A stretch of DNA of 64,000 nt from Ulva prolifera (GCA_023078555.1 CM041196.1:10496985-10560984); one strand, 5' to 3'. Shown: positions 33,341-43,813, counted from the stretch's first letter. Made by a program: numbers and translations. Notes: generated from the letters alone by a model not told the origin.

Positions 33341-34963
33341 TACCTGGTACTGTCATCCCTGCCTCACGTGTCGAGCCTGCCATCGTACACCCCGAACTTC
33401 ACAGACGACTCGAGTGCAACCTGGTTTAGGTCTGCTGATTATTTCTTCGCATCCATACATTTTCCTTTGTCTGATGCGGTTCGCGGCGATGCATCCGCTG
33501 AGCGAAAGTGGCATCACTACGTGTGCGAAGTTTTGAACAACCGCGTCTTATGCATGAAACTATCTGAGGCCCAGGTGATCAAACATTTGTCTAAGGGTTT
33601 CACTCGTGATGCCATGCACTACCAGGTTGCCACAGAAAAAGCCATGTCTCCTGAGTGCACCGTTCGTGAATGGCTGGATGCCATACGTGACTTTTTCTTT
33701 ACCAACGGGCAATTCAGAATGCATATCGAGGGAGCCTGGAGCAAATACCGTGCTGGAAAAGCCTCCAGCTTCAATGACTTGGTGCATCATGTCCGCATAT
33801 ATTACCAATTGATCTTTCTCGATTATGTGGACTTGCCAGGCAAAATGTCCCTGCAAGATTTTGCATGGAACTTGTTTGACAAATTGCAGCACCTCATGTC
33901 CCCTGAGTGCACCTCAGAATTGTCAGCCACAGTCAAAATGTTCATGCCACTACCAGACCTGCTACAAAAATTGACCACACATCTGGAGAACAGCCACACA
34001 TGGCCGACCGAGCGCGCAAATTCACATGCCATAGCATTTGTCACATGGTGTGTGGACAAGCTGAACACAGCCAAGGAGACAGCCAACACAGCCAAGCGCT
34101 TTGCCACATTCTCTGCCAACCATTACCAGGGTGTAGATTTTGCATCCACCAGCACCCATACCACCCCCACCCATGAGATGCCAGCACATGGCCACACATC
34201 AGCACCAAAACGAGGCCAGCGGCAGATTGCCATGGCATATACCAATACCCAAAGACCAGGCCAGAGTCGCAGCCAATTTTCCAACAACCGTTCAACATAT
34301 GTGCAGCCATCTACGCCATGTTCCAGCGTCACCCGGGAGCGCTTACCAGGCCTCCGGGACGCCCGTAAGCTTCCATTCCAACAGAAGCAGGCCTGGCTCG
34401 ATAATGCCATGGACAGCCCCACCGTACCACAGTGGATCAAAGATGTGTATGCGTTTGAAGTGGCCAACCACAACGCGCCATTCACCATCCACGGTCTTGC
34501 GGCAGCCTGCCGTAAAGAGCTCCCTTACTACCTTCCATTCACACCCGTGGCCGTCGGGATATTCCTCTTGGAAGCAACTTTCCACCACCGCAAGCGAGTT
34601 TGCGGCATCTGCCCCTCCTCCATGCCTGACAGCGACGGGTACCACCGCATCGCGGACTGCCCTACCGCGCGTTCCATTGCGCCGGAGGCACTCGCAACCT
34701 GGGCGCAATACCCTGCCAACAAGAACAAGTGCCTGATGGCAGTGGAGCCCGCCGACGAGCTACCGCCGCCACCACCCCCGCCACCGCAGCCGCAGAGCGC
34801 GGCAAACACTCCAAATTCCGCGGGCCCCGCAATCGCAAACGGTATGATGATACCCATCAGACTCCGAACAAACGAGCACGTGCCCCTGGCAACCATATCC
34901 GTTGAGAAACTGGCAAGCCGCCTCTTGGCTGCCCATCTTGGGCGGTGGAGCCTTTTGTACTAG
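33341..34963 (+). CDS. gag: gypsy Gag (capsid and zinc knuckle)
   Basis: The frame is open from 33266. The conserved part begins SSLPSYTPNFTDDSSATWFR (about 33371) and matches the minus-strand Gag without gaps here. The capsid-like helical core contains WLDAIRDFFFTNGQFR and IYYQLIFLDYVDLPGK. Near residue 420 (from 33368) lies CGICPSSMPDSDGYHRIADC, a zinc-knuckle-like CX2CX10HX4C with a longer spacer than the usual CX4H. A run of prolines follows. The end overlaps the protease frame by 19 bases in the -1 frame, as in elements using ribosomal frameshifting; the overlap codons C CTT TTG are not a canonical slippery heptamer. No ATG precedes the conserved region, so translation probably starts in ORF0. 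Confidence 0.85.
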   Translation, partial: YLVLSSLPHVSSLPSYTPNFTDDSSATWFRSADYFFASIHFPLSDAVRGDASAERKWHHYVCEVLNNRVLCMKLSEAQVIKHLSKGFTRDAMHYQVATEKAMSPECTVREWLDAIRDFFFTNGQFRMHIEGAWSKYRAGKASSFNDLVHHVRIYYQLIFLDYVDLPGKMSLQDFAWNLFDKLQHLMSPECTSELSATVKMFMPLPDLLQKLTTHLENSHTWPTERANSHAIAFVTWCVDKLNTAKETANTAKRFATFSANHYQGVDFASTSTHTTPTHEMPAHGHTSAPKRGQRQIAMAYTNTQRPGQSRSQFSNNRSTYVQPSTPCSSVTRERLPGLRDARKLPFQQKQAWLDNAMDSPTVPQWIKDVYAFEVANHNAPFTIHGLAAACRKELPYYLPFTPVAVGIFLLEATFHHRKRVCGICPSSMPDSDGYHRIADCPTARSIAPEALATWAQYPANKNKCLMAVEPADELPPPPPPPPQPQSAANTPNSAGPAIANGMMIPIRLRTNEHVPLATISVEKLASRLLAAHLGRWSLLY

Positions 34964-35691
34964 CGGCTGACCACGCCTCAGGCCACGGCATTGTTTTTCC
35001 TTCCTCACTCAGCACAGCTGACAAGTCATTATTCGATATTTCCACGCTATCCTGCCCTATTGTTGTTACCTTGCCATACACTGATGAGGCACACGTAGCA
35101 TTGAGACATTTACATGCCATCAACCTGAATGGGCACCATGTCACAGTAGCCATCCCTGGCCGCTTGTTTGATAGTGATGCGTTCGTGCCGTACACTAGCA
35201 GACACAGCTACAGCACAGTAGACAGAGCCAATGCATTGTTGTCCTATACGGACGGCCGCCCAGTGCCAGGTCACCAGACGTTCCATGTTTTGCGATTGAT
35301 GTCCAACCAGCAGAGCCTAAATACATCTGCTATGTCTTGTGCTAGTCAGAAAATTGACGCTGTCGATCTGATCTGCACAGTCCCCATCCACATCAAAGGC
35401 AGCCGCTTGAAGGCGCTTGTAGACACAGCCTCCAATCACAGCATGATTACAGTAGAATTCCTACAGGCCAATGCCATACCATATCACCAAAGCGCATCCA
35501 CGTCGCATGGCATCTCTGGGAGTGCAGCACCCTGCCTCGGTACTGTCACATTATGCACAAGCATAGGCCGCCAGCGTCACGATGTCACGTACACTGTGGT
35601 AGCAAGTTTGCCGGTTGCAGAGTGGCATGCACCCAATCACGCGCTATTGGGTCTTGATGTGATTGCCGTCACGCATGAAACTCGAGTTTGA
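34945..35691 (+). CDS. pol: gypsy pre-protease module and aspartic protease
   Basis: Residues about 25-110 are the module shared with 10723-10346 ([40 protein letters not shown]). The protease follows at about residues 130-245 with the active site [19 protein letters not shown] (DTAS in place of the usual DTGA/DSGA) and the C-terminal ALLGLDVI. The frame stops at 35691. Homologous pol continues in the +1 frame from about 35670, so one base change interrupts it. The enzyme would cleave the Gag-Pol precursor. Confidence 0.85.
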   Translation: MEPFVLAADHASGHGIVFPSSLSTADKSLFDISTLSCPIVVTLPYTDEAHVALRHLHAINLNGHHVTVAIPGRLFDSDAFVPYTSRHSYSTVDRANALLSYTDGRPVPGHQTFHVLRLMSNQQSLNTSAMSCASQKIDAVDLICTVPIHIKGSRLKALVDTASNHSMITVEFLQANAIPYHQSASTSHGISGSAAPCLGTVTLCTSIGRQRHDVTYTVVASLPVAEWHAPNHALLGLDVIAVTHETRV

Positions 35692-36382
35692 TGATCCGGA
35701 CATTCGCATCATCGTGCCAGGCCGTAAGGCTGGCCCCCGAAAGCATTCTCGTGATTGGCAGCATGTCGTGCACATACCCAAACGCACACCTGCTTCACAG
35801 GGAACATCAGATGAGTATGCATGCACCAGCCGTAAGCTGAAATCTATGGTCAATCGTGCTAAATGTGGTAAGTCGCCTCTGTACGTGGTGCATGTCAAAC
35901 CAGCACATGCACGCGTCGAGCCTTCCAGCGATATGCATGTATGTGCAGCGTCGAAAAAGAAAGGTTTTCTGTCCCAGCAGCAAGTACCAGCACCAGTCCA
36001 GCAAGATGTAGCCACCATCCCACAGTGTGTTCAAGAGATAGTACACAAACATTCTAGGTCCGGAGGCACGCTCGGGCCTGCACCCCCAAATACCACAGCC
36101 TTAGGCTTTGAGATGAATATTGAGAATCTGCCTGGCACCAGACCACGTGCTGCCCGCCAGTACAGATTGACTCCACTGGAACACTCTGAACTGGAAAAGC
36201 AGGTACAACACTTGCTTGACATGGGCTGGATTCAGCCGTCCATCTCCCCTTGGGCAAGCAGCGTCCTTTTTGCTCCCAAACCCGGAGGTAAACTGAGACT
36301 GTGTGTCGACTACCGCTACCTGAATGAGAACACAGTAAAGAATACATACCCATTACCACGCATAGATGCCTTGCATGCTTGA
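35663..36382 (+). pseudogene. pol: gypsy reverse transcriptase, N-terminal part
   Basis: After a protease-RT spacer ([16 protein letters not shown]-like) the frame holds the RT finger motifs [36 protein letters not shown] and [15 protein letters not shown] followed by YPLPRIDAL. It stops at 36382, a few residues before the next RT block, which is in another frame from 36366. It belongs to the same Pol as the neighbouring frames. Confidence 0.93.
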
Positions 36383-39029
36383 TAAATTGCAAGGCCAGAG
36401 ATACTTTTCTGCATTGGATCTTGCTTCTGGATATCACCAGATCAGACTAGCCCCGACATCCCAGCCAAAAACTGCATTCCGCGCCCCTGATGGCCTGTAC
36501 GAATGGACGGTGATGCCATTCGGTCTCACCAATGCACCGAGTGTTTTCCAACAAGCAATGCACGTGGTTTTGCGTGGACTGATTGGCAAGATTTGCCTTG
36601 CATACCTCGATGACATTATCATCATTTCCAGAACTGCTGAGGATCATGCTATCAATCTTGATCGTGTGTTGACTAGGCTGCATGAACACAACTTTTTCTG
36701 CAACGCTGTCAAATGCCAATTTGCCATGCAAGAAGTCAAATACTTGGGCCATATTGTTACAGCAGATACCGTGAAGCCAGACCCACACAAGGTTTCAGTG
36801 TTGCAACAATGGCCTGAGGCTGATTTAAAATCGTCAACCAATACCATCCGATCATTCTTGGGTCTTGCTGGCTATTTTCGCAGATTTATTCTGAAATTTC
36901 CCACCCTTGCTGCCCCACTCCTCGAGCGCATGAAAGCCAAAGGCAAGAGCGCATGGACTGAACAATGCACTCGAGCATTCAATGACATCAAACATGCTCT
37001 GATCAATGCCACAGGCCTGCGCCATCCCAATCTCAACCAGCCCTTCCATGTATACACAGATGCCAGTGATTATGCCTATGGAGCTGTCTTGATGCAAGAC
37101 CATGAAGCAGCTCTGCGTCCCATTGCATGGGTAGGCCGAAAAATGAATTCCTCTGAGGTCCACCATGCCACTTTTGAAAAAGAGCTGGGCGGCATTGTTT
37201 TTGCTGCACGCCAATGGCGTTGCTATCTGGAAAATGGCCACCCCGTGTATGTCCACTCTGACCATAATCCACTGAGATACTTGCAGACCCAGCAACGCTT
37301 GAATAACAAGCAAGCGCGTTGGGTAGAGACGCTGTCCCGCATTAACTGGCACATCATGTACGTGCCTGGTGACAAGAACGTGGTGGCCGATGCAGTGTCT
37401 CGTGCCACGCACCTGCCTTCCATGACAGTACAACTGCATGATGACCATCCCATTTCTTGTGCCTCTCGTGCGGGAAATGCCATTCCAGTGCAAGTTGTTT
37501 ATGCATTTCCGGCCGTAAGTCTGACCACGGCTATAGCGCGCAGATGCCACTCTTCCCCATCCCCGGATCCAAGCGGATACGAGCTGCCAATCGCCAGCAC
37601 TGGATCAACGGCCATATCATCTGGCCCGTCGCCGATGAATCAGGCCATCCCATACCACCAGACGTTGCCAACAATCTCTCCCCAGCCCTGCGACTACTCC
37701 CGGCTACGGGAGAAGTTCGGTTCACCCCCGCCCGGCCTGTCCCCACCCATGCCAGAGCTGCGTTCCCAGTCGCAATTTCCCCCTCTGTCCCAGCCACAGG
37801 ACCCACGGCGGCCACCATCAGTGATTTCCATCAGCTCGGGGTCCAGCCCCCGCATGGGCGCGCAGATGGAGTATCAGCGGTCCCCGGTGTTGATGCCAAC
37901 AGGATCTCCGCCAGCGCTGCCACCGCCCCCATCCCCACTTCCCCGCCGGCCCATGCCAACGCCGACCCGCCGCCGTTCTCCGCGACCGCTCCTGGTTGCC
38001 TTCGCACCCCATCTCCAATGTCAGACATTGACTTCGCGCCTACAGCAGAGGAGGCCGAATTCCTCGGCCTCACCCCTCCACCAACAGCCCGCGCGTGAGG
38101 ACGACGTAGCGACCGCGCAGCCGGCTGCTTCCGTGGTGGACTGGGTCGACCAGGAGGACCTGGTGTGTGACGGCCGCGCAGTCGACGCACAGCGTGTGGG
38201 TACGCACTCACAAGCAGAGCTGCTTCTGAAACAATCCAACAGATACTTGACTCTAGATTTGCACGCGGACGACTTCTGGCAGCGATTGCGTAGTGGCTAT
38301 GCACATGATTCTGATTTTGCCGAGCCACCTGCATCATACCATTACGACCCTAAGCACCAGATTTATCTGCACAAGAACAAGATTGTTGTCCCTGATCATG
38401 ATCACTTGCGCCGGCAAATTCTGTTGTGGCACCACGTACACCCCTGGCATGCACACATGGGTGTCTCTCGCACAGCATCATTGATCACAGACTCATTTTA
38501 CTGGCCAGATATACACAAGGATGTCAAGAAATTTGTGTCACAATGCCATAGCTGTCAGACCATGAAGTCCCCGTCGGAGCGGGAGGCAGTCATGTCCCCA
38601 CTACCTGTACCTTCTGCATGCTGGCGTGTCGTGAGTGTAGACATGATCACGCAGCTGCCTAACTCCACGTCCGGTCACAATTGCATTGTTGTATTTGTTG
38701 ATCAATTCAGCAAGATGGTAAGATTGATCCCCACAGTGTCTACTCTGAATGGTCCCGGATTCGCTGCGTTGTTTTTCCAGCACATATACCCCCATTATGG
38801 CTTGCCACTTGGCATTTGTAGTGACCGCGGTACGCAGTGGAACAATAAAATTTTCACATCCCTTTGTGATCACCTAGGCATTGCATTGCAGCTAACATTC
38901 TCCTACCATCCTAGAGCCAATGGGCAAGTTGAGCGGTACAATCGCGTTGTAGAAGAAGCTGTTCGGCATTTCATCGGTCCTGCACATGATGATTGGGATG
39001 CATTCCTGCCACATATTGAGTCAGCATGA
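36366..39029 (+). CDS. pol: gypsy Pol: RT palm, RNase H, Pro-rich linker, integrase core
   Basis: The 887-codon frame has RT motifs [15 protein letters not shown] and [11 protein letters not shown] (catalytic Asp pair at residues 82-83). RNase H has [11 protein letters not shown] (231-240), FEKELGG (271-276), [10 protein letters not shown] (D299) and ADAVSR (D342). Residues about 365-600 are an unusual linker rich in Pro, Ser and Arg. The integrase has the HHCC finger ([16 protein letters not shown]...CHSCQ) and the D,D,E core: [25 protein letters not shown]. The product would reverse-transcribe and integrate the element. The frame ends at TGA 39027-39029 inside the integrase (HIESA), where homology continues in another frame. 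Confidence 0.96.
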   Translation: MPCMLDKLQGQRYFSALDLASGYHQIRLAPTSQPKTAFRAPDGLYEWTVMPFGLTNAPSVFQQAMHVVLRGLIGKICLAYLDDIIIISRTAEDHAINLDRVLTRLHEHNFFCNAVKCQFAMQEVKYLGHIVTADTVKPDPHKVSVLQQWPEADLKSSTNTIRSFLGLAGYFRRFILKFPTLAAPLLERMKAKGKSAWTEQCTRAFNDIKHALINATGLRHPNLNQPFHVYTDASDYAYGAVLMQDHEAALRPIAWVGRKMNSSEVHHATFEKELGGIVFAARQWRCYLENGHPVYVHSDHNPLRYLQTQQRLNNKQARWVETLSRINWHIMYVPGDKNVVADAVSRATHLPSMTVQLHDDHPISCASRAGNAIPVQVVYAFPAVSLTTAIARRCHSSPSPDPSGYELPIASTGSTAISSGPSPMNQAIPYHQTLPTISPQPCDYSRLREKFGSPPPGLSPPMPELRSQSQFPPLSQPQDPRRPPSVISISSGSSPRMGAQMEYQRSPVLMPTGSPPALPPPPSPLPRRPMPTPTRRRSPRPLLVAFAPHLQCQTLTSRLQQRRPNSSASPLHQQPAREDDVATAQPAASVVDWVDQEDLVCDGRAVDAQRVGTHSQAELLLKQSNRYLTLDLHADDFWQRLRSGYAHDSDFAEPPASYHYDPKHQIYLHKNKIVVPDHDHLRRQILLWHHVHPWHAHMGVSRTASLITDSFYWPDIHKDVKKFVSQCHSCQTMKSPSEREAVMSPLPVPSACWRVVSVDMITQLPNSTSGHNCIVVFVDQFSKMVRLIPTVSTLNGPGFAALFFQHIYPHYGLPLGICSDRGTQWNNKIFTSLCDHLGIALQLTFSYHPRANGQVERYNRVVEEAVRHFIGPAHDDWDAFLPHIESA

Positions 39030-40002
39030 ATAGCTCCAAGTCGGCAGCCACGGGCTGCACACCGTTCTCTTTGAACCGTATCACTCCGCCACTGTCTCCC
39101 ACAGCCCTTGCGTTCAAATTGCCACAGCATCAGCAACCAGCTCCAGCCGTGATGCACCGCATGTACTACTTCCTGGCGAAGCAAGCTCTGGTAGAGGCCA
39201 AGCAGTCAATGTGGTCGGATTTCACAGGAAATCTGCTTGGCCAACCTTTTCTGTGGGTGACTTGGTCCTGCTATCTATACGTAAGGTTGCTCTGCATCAT
39301 CCATCTCTCCGAAAGAAGTTTACTCCGCGCTGGTTGGGTCCCTGTAAAATTCTGGAAGTAGTGGGCCGGGCCGCTGCCCGTATATCATTGCCGACCACGC
39401 TGCAGCGTCTAGGTCTACATGATGTCTTTCACTTCTCTGTGCTCAAACCTTACAAGGAGTCCTTCGATGCTGCATGCGCCACCAGCCCTGAACCTTCCAA
39501 GTCATCGGCCACTGTGGACACGACCACATATGAAGTTGAATGCGTAGTCAATTACATGCAGTCGCGGCATCGCGATGACGACATCTCCATCGCGTGCCCT
39601 CACTACCTGGTGCGCTGGGTTGGCTACGATGCATCTCATGACTCTTGGTTACCAGTTGATGAGTTGTCCGGATGCCTGGAGAAAATTGCCGATTATCTGT
39701 TCCACAATGCCTCCAGTACTCAGAGAGCGCACATGATTCATGAGTTTCCGCGGGAAGCGCGGCTACAACTGTCCCATATAGCAGCCAAGGCTGAATCTAC
39801 CAGGCGTCCCGTCGCTGGGGGGAAGGTGCCCGCGGGTGGCAGCAACATCGACGATCCCAAACGCAAACCGCGTAGACGTAGTTCTCGGTTGAGCGAATCC
39901 CATAAGGCAGCACTTTCCAGGGTCACCTACTGCAGTTATTGTGGTAGGATGCGGACTGAGTCCGCAAAGCGCATGTGCGCTAATGCTGCCCCCCCGCTGT
40001 GA
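39026..40002 (+). pseudogene. pol: gypsy integrase C-terminus and chromodomain
   Basis: From 39026 the frame reads [17 protein letters not shown], the conserved integrase block after the core. A second shift between 39211 and 39361 leads to the frame 39211-40002 with FSVGDLVLLS, TPRWLGPCKIL (GPF/Y domain) and HDVFHFSVLKPY. Residues about 106-164 of that frame are a chromodomain: YEVECVVNY, HYLVRWVGYDASHDSWLPVD, CLEKIADYL, with the aromatic residues in place. Chromodomains at the integrase end define chromoviruses and guide insertion to particular chromatin. A basic tail with a possible CXXC finger follows. Confidence 0.93.
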
Positions 40003-40216
40003 TGCTGAAGGGGACGCCTGGATGTAAGCAGACTGCCTCTGTGAGGCCGGGGATTTCCAGGCCATAGGTGATGCGAGGAGGGGGCTCCCGGGAGCAAGGC
40101 CAACCCCTGCCTAAATCTGATCCGCCAGGTTGCATGTCGCGGGGCACCAACCTGTTTTTCCATCATGTGACTTCCATAAAACCCGACAGACCCAATTCCA
40201 TCATCTGAACCCACCT

Positions 40217-40531
40217 ATGTGTGCAGTTAGAAACTTGCCAGTCCCTGAGATCCCACAAGATCCGACATCCCATTCCCTCGTCCAGCGTCGACGCTTTCTC
40301 CAGAACGTCCGCCAGTTGATGCTAGATGCCACTACAATGCCAGCGCTTGGAGACTACCACTCTCAGTACCTCACTGACCTCTGCCATGTCAGAAGAGTTA
40401 CTCGCAGGCTGCATGATGCAGTCCTAGACCTAGATGAGGCCATGAGTGAAATGATAAACCGCTACTCAGGTCGACAATTGTTGCCAGAGTATTTCCACGA
40501 TCTCTGCGATGAGTTCCCCAGCCAGCTCTAG
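40217..40531 (+). CDS. small ORF downstream of pol in the gypsy element
   Basis: An ATG at 40217 opens 104-105 codons in the space between pol and the 3' LTR. The predicted protein is helical and amphipathic (LVQRRRFLQNVRQLMLDATT, RRVTRRLHDAVLDLDEAMSE) with an acidic end. There is no signal peptide or membrane segment, so it is not an envelope protein. The position is where some elements carry an extra gene. No family is recognised, and it could be a chance frame. Confidence 0.4.
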   Translation: MCAVRNLPVPEIPQDPTSHSLVQRRRFLQNVRQLMLDATTMPALGDYHSQYLTDLCHVRRVTRRLHDAVLDLDEAMSEMINRYSGRQLLPEYFHDLCDEFPSQL

Positions 40532-40738
40532 AACTAGCCTTAATTCCAACAAGGTCACTCATCCGTATTCCAGATGAGTAGACCCTTCTCTGTAAATACC
40601 ACATTGCCCCGGTCTTATGATGTACCCTACCATTCAAGTCAATGTGCTGTCTCCATTTATCTGCTTACCTGAGCTTCCAGACTTGCCCTGAGCTTGCAGA
40701 GCATACTCTTGTTTGCCCTGCTCCGCTCCCGTGTGTGT

Positions 40739-40745
40739 GGGGAGG
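40739..40745 (+). promoter_or_regulatory. gypsy polypurine tract
   Basis: GGGGAGG lies directly against the first base of the 3' LTR (TGTTG at 40746), the expected site of plus-strand priming. It is short. Confidence 0.6.
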
Positions 40746-41459
40746 TGTTGTAATGGCCAAATCTGTCTGCTCAGAAGCACACATATTCCAGATATGCAGG
40801 CACCAACTGTGGATACATGTGTATGTATCTCAGGCTAGTGCCTTGCAAAACTTGAGCCAGGCGAAAGTATACCAAAGGATACCTCAGAATGCCAGCATGT
40901 ACCACGTCACAGCTGTGCACATGAGCTGCATGTATACAGCTACATGTGCATAATTCCACATGCCCAAAAGTGCCACTAGCATTCCTCAACATGTATAATC
41001 TCACATACCAATCCCATGTATCATGCCACCTTTTGCCACAGCCTTTTGGCAGTGCGAAGTGCCAGCTCAGTGCATGACACGTCATGCATGCGGCGCATGC
41101 ATACTCCTGGTCTGCGCTTGCGCACGCCAAGGGTGCAGCGTCAAAGACCATGCCAGCCAACCTACGTCTGCGTATCCATGCAGCACGATGTTGCTGCATT
41201 GGATTGACGGAGCATGATACATGCCAAATCCCAATGCCCGCAGCAGATCGCCAGATCTCGCGGGATGCTGCACCCTGATCCGTACAGAGATCAACGGGCA
41301 GCGCGATTCCACAGTTCCACAGAGCTATCAGTAGCGAGGACAGCACAAAGCAGGGATGGGCCTGGGCACATATATTCCAAGTGTTTTGCTGTGATCGACA
41401 CAATTACCTTTGGTCGATTGGGGCGCTCCTGTTCCAGTCATTCCACTGTGTGCTACATT
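40746..41459 (+). repeat. gypsy 3' LTR, left part
   Basis: It is the same as 31601-32310 with four substitutions and a 4-base insertion (near 41401). It stops at ATT, where the CACTA element begins, and resumes at 52389. Confidence 0.97.
41457..41459. repeat. 3-bp target duplication of CACTA, left copy
   Basis: ATT at 41457-41459 is repeated at 52386-52388. The intact 5' LTR has GCTACATTGTTACCC with one ATT. A 3-bp duplication is characteristic of CACTA elements. Confidence 0.95.
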
Positions 41460-41484
41460 CACTAGCAGGACTGAACACTCCTTA
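41460..41484. repeat. CACTA left terminal inverted repeat
   Basis: CACTAGCAGGACTGAACACT followed by CCTTA pairs with 52361-52385 with three mismatches in 25 bases. Confidence 0.95.
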
Positions 41485-41695
41485 GGGGGGGGCTTAAAGA
41501 GCCACTACACGGTCCTTATCGACTCTTTAGCAACGTGTGTATGACCATATAGGGAGGGGCTGGTGATCCCGTGGGGGCCGCTTAGGGATGGATTGGGGAC
41601 TCTGTAAGGGCACGGATGACACATCCTTAGCATATGATGCTCTAGGGAGTCATGCGTGAGTCCCTACAAACTCCGCAATGCGTCCTCTCCCTCGG

Positions 41696-41931
41696 TGAGC
41701 GGCTGAGGAGCTCCTGAGGGGCTGGTGTGATAGCTGGGGAGCTCCTAGTGAGCTCATAGTGATCTGGAAAAGACTTAAGGAGGGTTGGCAGGTGAGTCGG
41801 AGAGTGCTGATTAGAGCGGCTGAGGAGCTCCTGAGGGGCTGGTGTGACAGCTGGGGAGCTCCTAGTGAACCCTTAGTGATCTGGAAAAGACTTAAGGAGG
41901 GTTGGCAGGTGAGTCGGAGAGGGCTGGTCGG
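41696..41931. repeat. 118-bp tandem duplication in the CACTA left subterminal region
   Basis: GAGCGGCTGAGGAGCTCCTG starts at 41696 and again at 41814. The two units are nearly identical through GGCAGGTGAGTCGGAGAG. Subterminal repetition is typical of CACTA elements, where the transposase binds. Confidence 0.9.
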
Positions 41932-42219
41932 GGCCCCTGCAGCACCTGTGCAAAGGGTTGGGACAACGATTGGAAATGATTGCACTTGTGTGTAGCCGGA
42001 GCTTTGTGCGTGGTCATCAAAATCGATTCCGTACCACTCTACGATCAAGGCAATAACATGGCCAGCCTTGACTTATTCACAATTGATCAAGCCGGACTCT
42101 GCTTGAATGCACACATATAACATCCCGAAATAGTCTACTCAAAGTGTTACACGTGCACCTCCCACACAATGTTCAACCATGCAGGCATGAATTCATTCAC
42201 ACACTCCCCAAACAACTAC

Positions 42220-42471
42220 TCAGCTACCAGTTTGGGCGCATAACAGTGGGTTGTTGGTAACGCCATTGAACAACGTTGCTAGCTTCATCGGGCCAGAAGA
42301 CTCCTTGTATGTACATGCAATCAGTGCGTGCAAGTCATTCTCTGCCTCTTTGCAATGCAGCTTCACATCGCCTTGGCATTCGTCTGCATCTTCTTGATGA
42401 TCCACTACTTCTTTCAACTTCTTGTTCAGAGCTGCCATGCGTTTCTTGAAGTCTGCAATTGATACCTGCAC
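42220..42471 (-). CDS. short coiled-coil-like ORF, unrecognised
   Basis: The 83-codon minus frame begins MQVSIADFKKRMAALNKKLK and continues charged and helical (HQEDADECQGDVKLHCKEAE). It lies back to back with the RT ORF at 42505. No family is recognised; it may be an exon fragment captured with the RT or chance. Confidence 0.25.
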   Translation of the reverse strand: MQVSIADFKKRMAALNKKLKEVVDHQEDADECQGDVKLHCKEAENDLHALIACTYKESSGPMKLATLFNGVTNNPLLCAQTGS

Positions 42472-42504
42472 CCCAAATGCAGTCAGTCCGGTAGTGTAAG
42501 CGGT

Positions 42505-43416
42505 GTGTCATATCCTATGACATTCACAGATTTACTCAGTTCATTCGAAAGACATTGTATGCGACGTACCAAAACAACACGCTGGCAGCATGTACACTCA
42601 CTTGCTGCGATCACTCTGCATTCAGGACATTGCTGTTGGATCCGGTGGCGTTCTCATCAATGCCGCTGTTCTCTTGTGGCTACATGTGCTCCTGCATGCA
42701 TGTCCATGGTGGCCCTCCTCCTCCCTGCCCTGCTCTACGAACTGCGCCACACACTCGTCACGGTCGGCGACCGCGTACTGCAGCAGACCCGTGGCGCCGC
42801 CATGGGTGGGTACATCTCTCCAGCTATGGCCATGCTTGTGTGCATCGCCGCTGAACGGTGTTTGCATGCTCGCCTTGGGCCGCAGGTGACACAACACATT
42901 GCAGGTTTCAGATACGTCGATGATGGGGTTGTCATCGTTTGTTTCGGGGAGTTTTCTTTGTACGCCGCCGTGAAAACCGCCGTCTACGCCGCGTACCCCG
43001 CTGGCATGATCTGCGAGGAGACCGCTGACGGCCGCATCATCGACATCTTGGAGCACCGGATCATCCTCGACACCACCGACATCCACCTACTCTTCCGCCC
43101 GAAGAATCTCGCCGCCCACCTACAGCACCTCCCACTTCCACGCGTCACCTTCTTTCCCTCCATGGTCCGCACCGGCCGTATCTATTTCCGTGCATGGGTG
43201 ATGGGCATGTGTGCGCGGCTCCGCGACAACACCTCCGCCACCCTGGACGGTCTTCTCCACGCCGCCGGCTTCCTCGCCATCTGGCTCGACGCGTCGCATC
43301 TCGGCTTCTCGGCTATGCGCACGCGCAGAGCAATTCTGGCCTCCCACCCCGGCATCCTAGAGGATGACTTCTATGCGGGCAGGGATCTATTCTTGCGCCT
43401 TTTGGCAGATGTGTGA
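42505..43416 (+). pseudogene. Penelope-type reverse transcriptase, C-terminal part
   Basis: The 303-codon frame contains the RT motifs of Penelope-like elements. LLPALLYELRHTLV leads into LQQTRGAAMGGYISPAMAML (residues 92-111, the QxxGxAMG/SP motif), and FRYVDDGVVIV carries the catalytic pair at 139-140. A palm/thumb region follows (HRIILDTTDIHLLF, FFPSMVRTGRIYFRAWVMGM). N-terminal finger motifs are absent, and no good ATG context is evident, so the gene is 5' truncated. No GIY-YIG endonuclease motif follows the RT before the hammerhead, unlike classical Penelope. The C-terminus fits the endonuclease-first (Chlamys-type) layout or an endonuclease-less form. Confidence 0.75.
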
Positions 43417-43813
43417 TGTAGTGGTTGCAACTCGTGTGTGCCTCTCGTGCAGTTGGTTTGTGGTCTACTGTGGTTATCTACCACTGTCACTGAAAAAAAA
43501 CTTTTTGTGCTTGGCTGTCCTCCTGCCACGGACATTGTCACCTAGGATTTCTTTCTTTTCCTGCGTTTTTTGGGCAGTTGGCCTATTCTGTCGTGCGGCT
43601 GCTTCCACACGGGTTGGAGGTGCTGCGGAGGTACATTTGTGTGCCTCTGCATGCATTGCCCGCATTTGCGGGCGGCGTGATGTGCCTTATCTCGTTATCT
43701 TATCTCGTGTCGGGTTTCTGGGCTCTGGACGTTTCTTCCAGTCTCGGTCGGTCTCGCTCTAGAGGATTGAATATTAGGGAACTTGCGAGCTGGTTCGGTG
43801 TTGGTTGCTTGAC
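43417..43813 (+). other. 3' untranslated region of the Penelope-type fragment
   Basis: The roughly 400 bases between the RT stop and the hammerhead carry no endonuclease motif. A small A8/T5 hairpin (near 43490-43506) is the only visible structure. Confidence 0.4.

Noticed and set aside
37457-38337. 213-codon plus and 168-codon minus ORFs inside the gypsy pol
   Set aside because: Shadow frames of the GC-rich Pro-rich linker, whose real frame is the 887-codon Pol.
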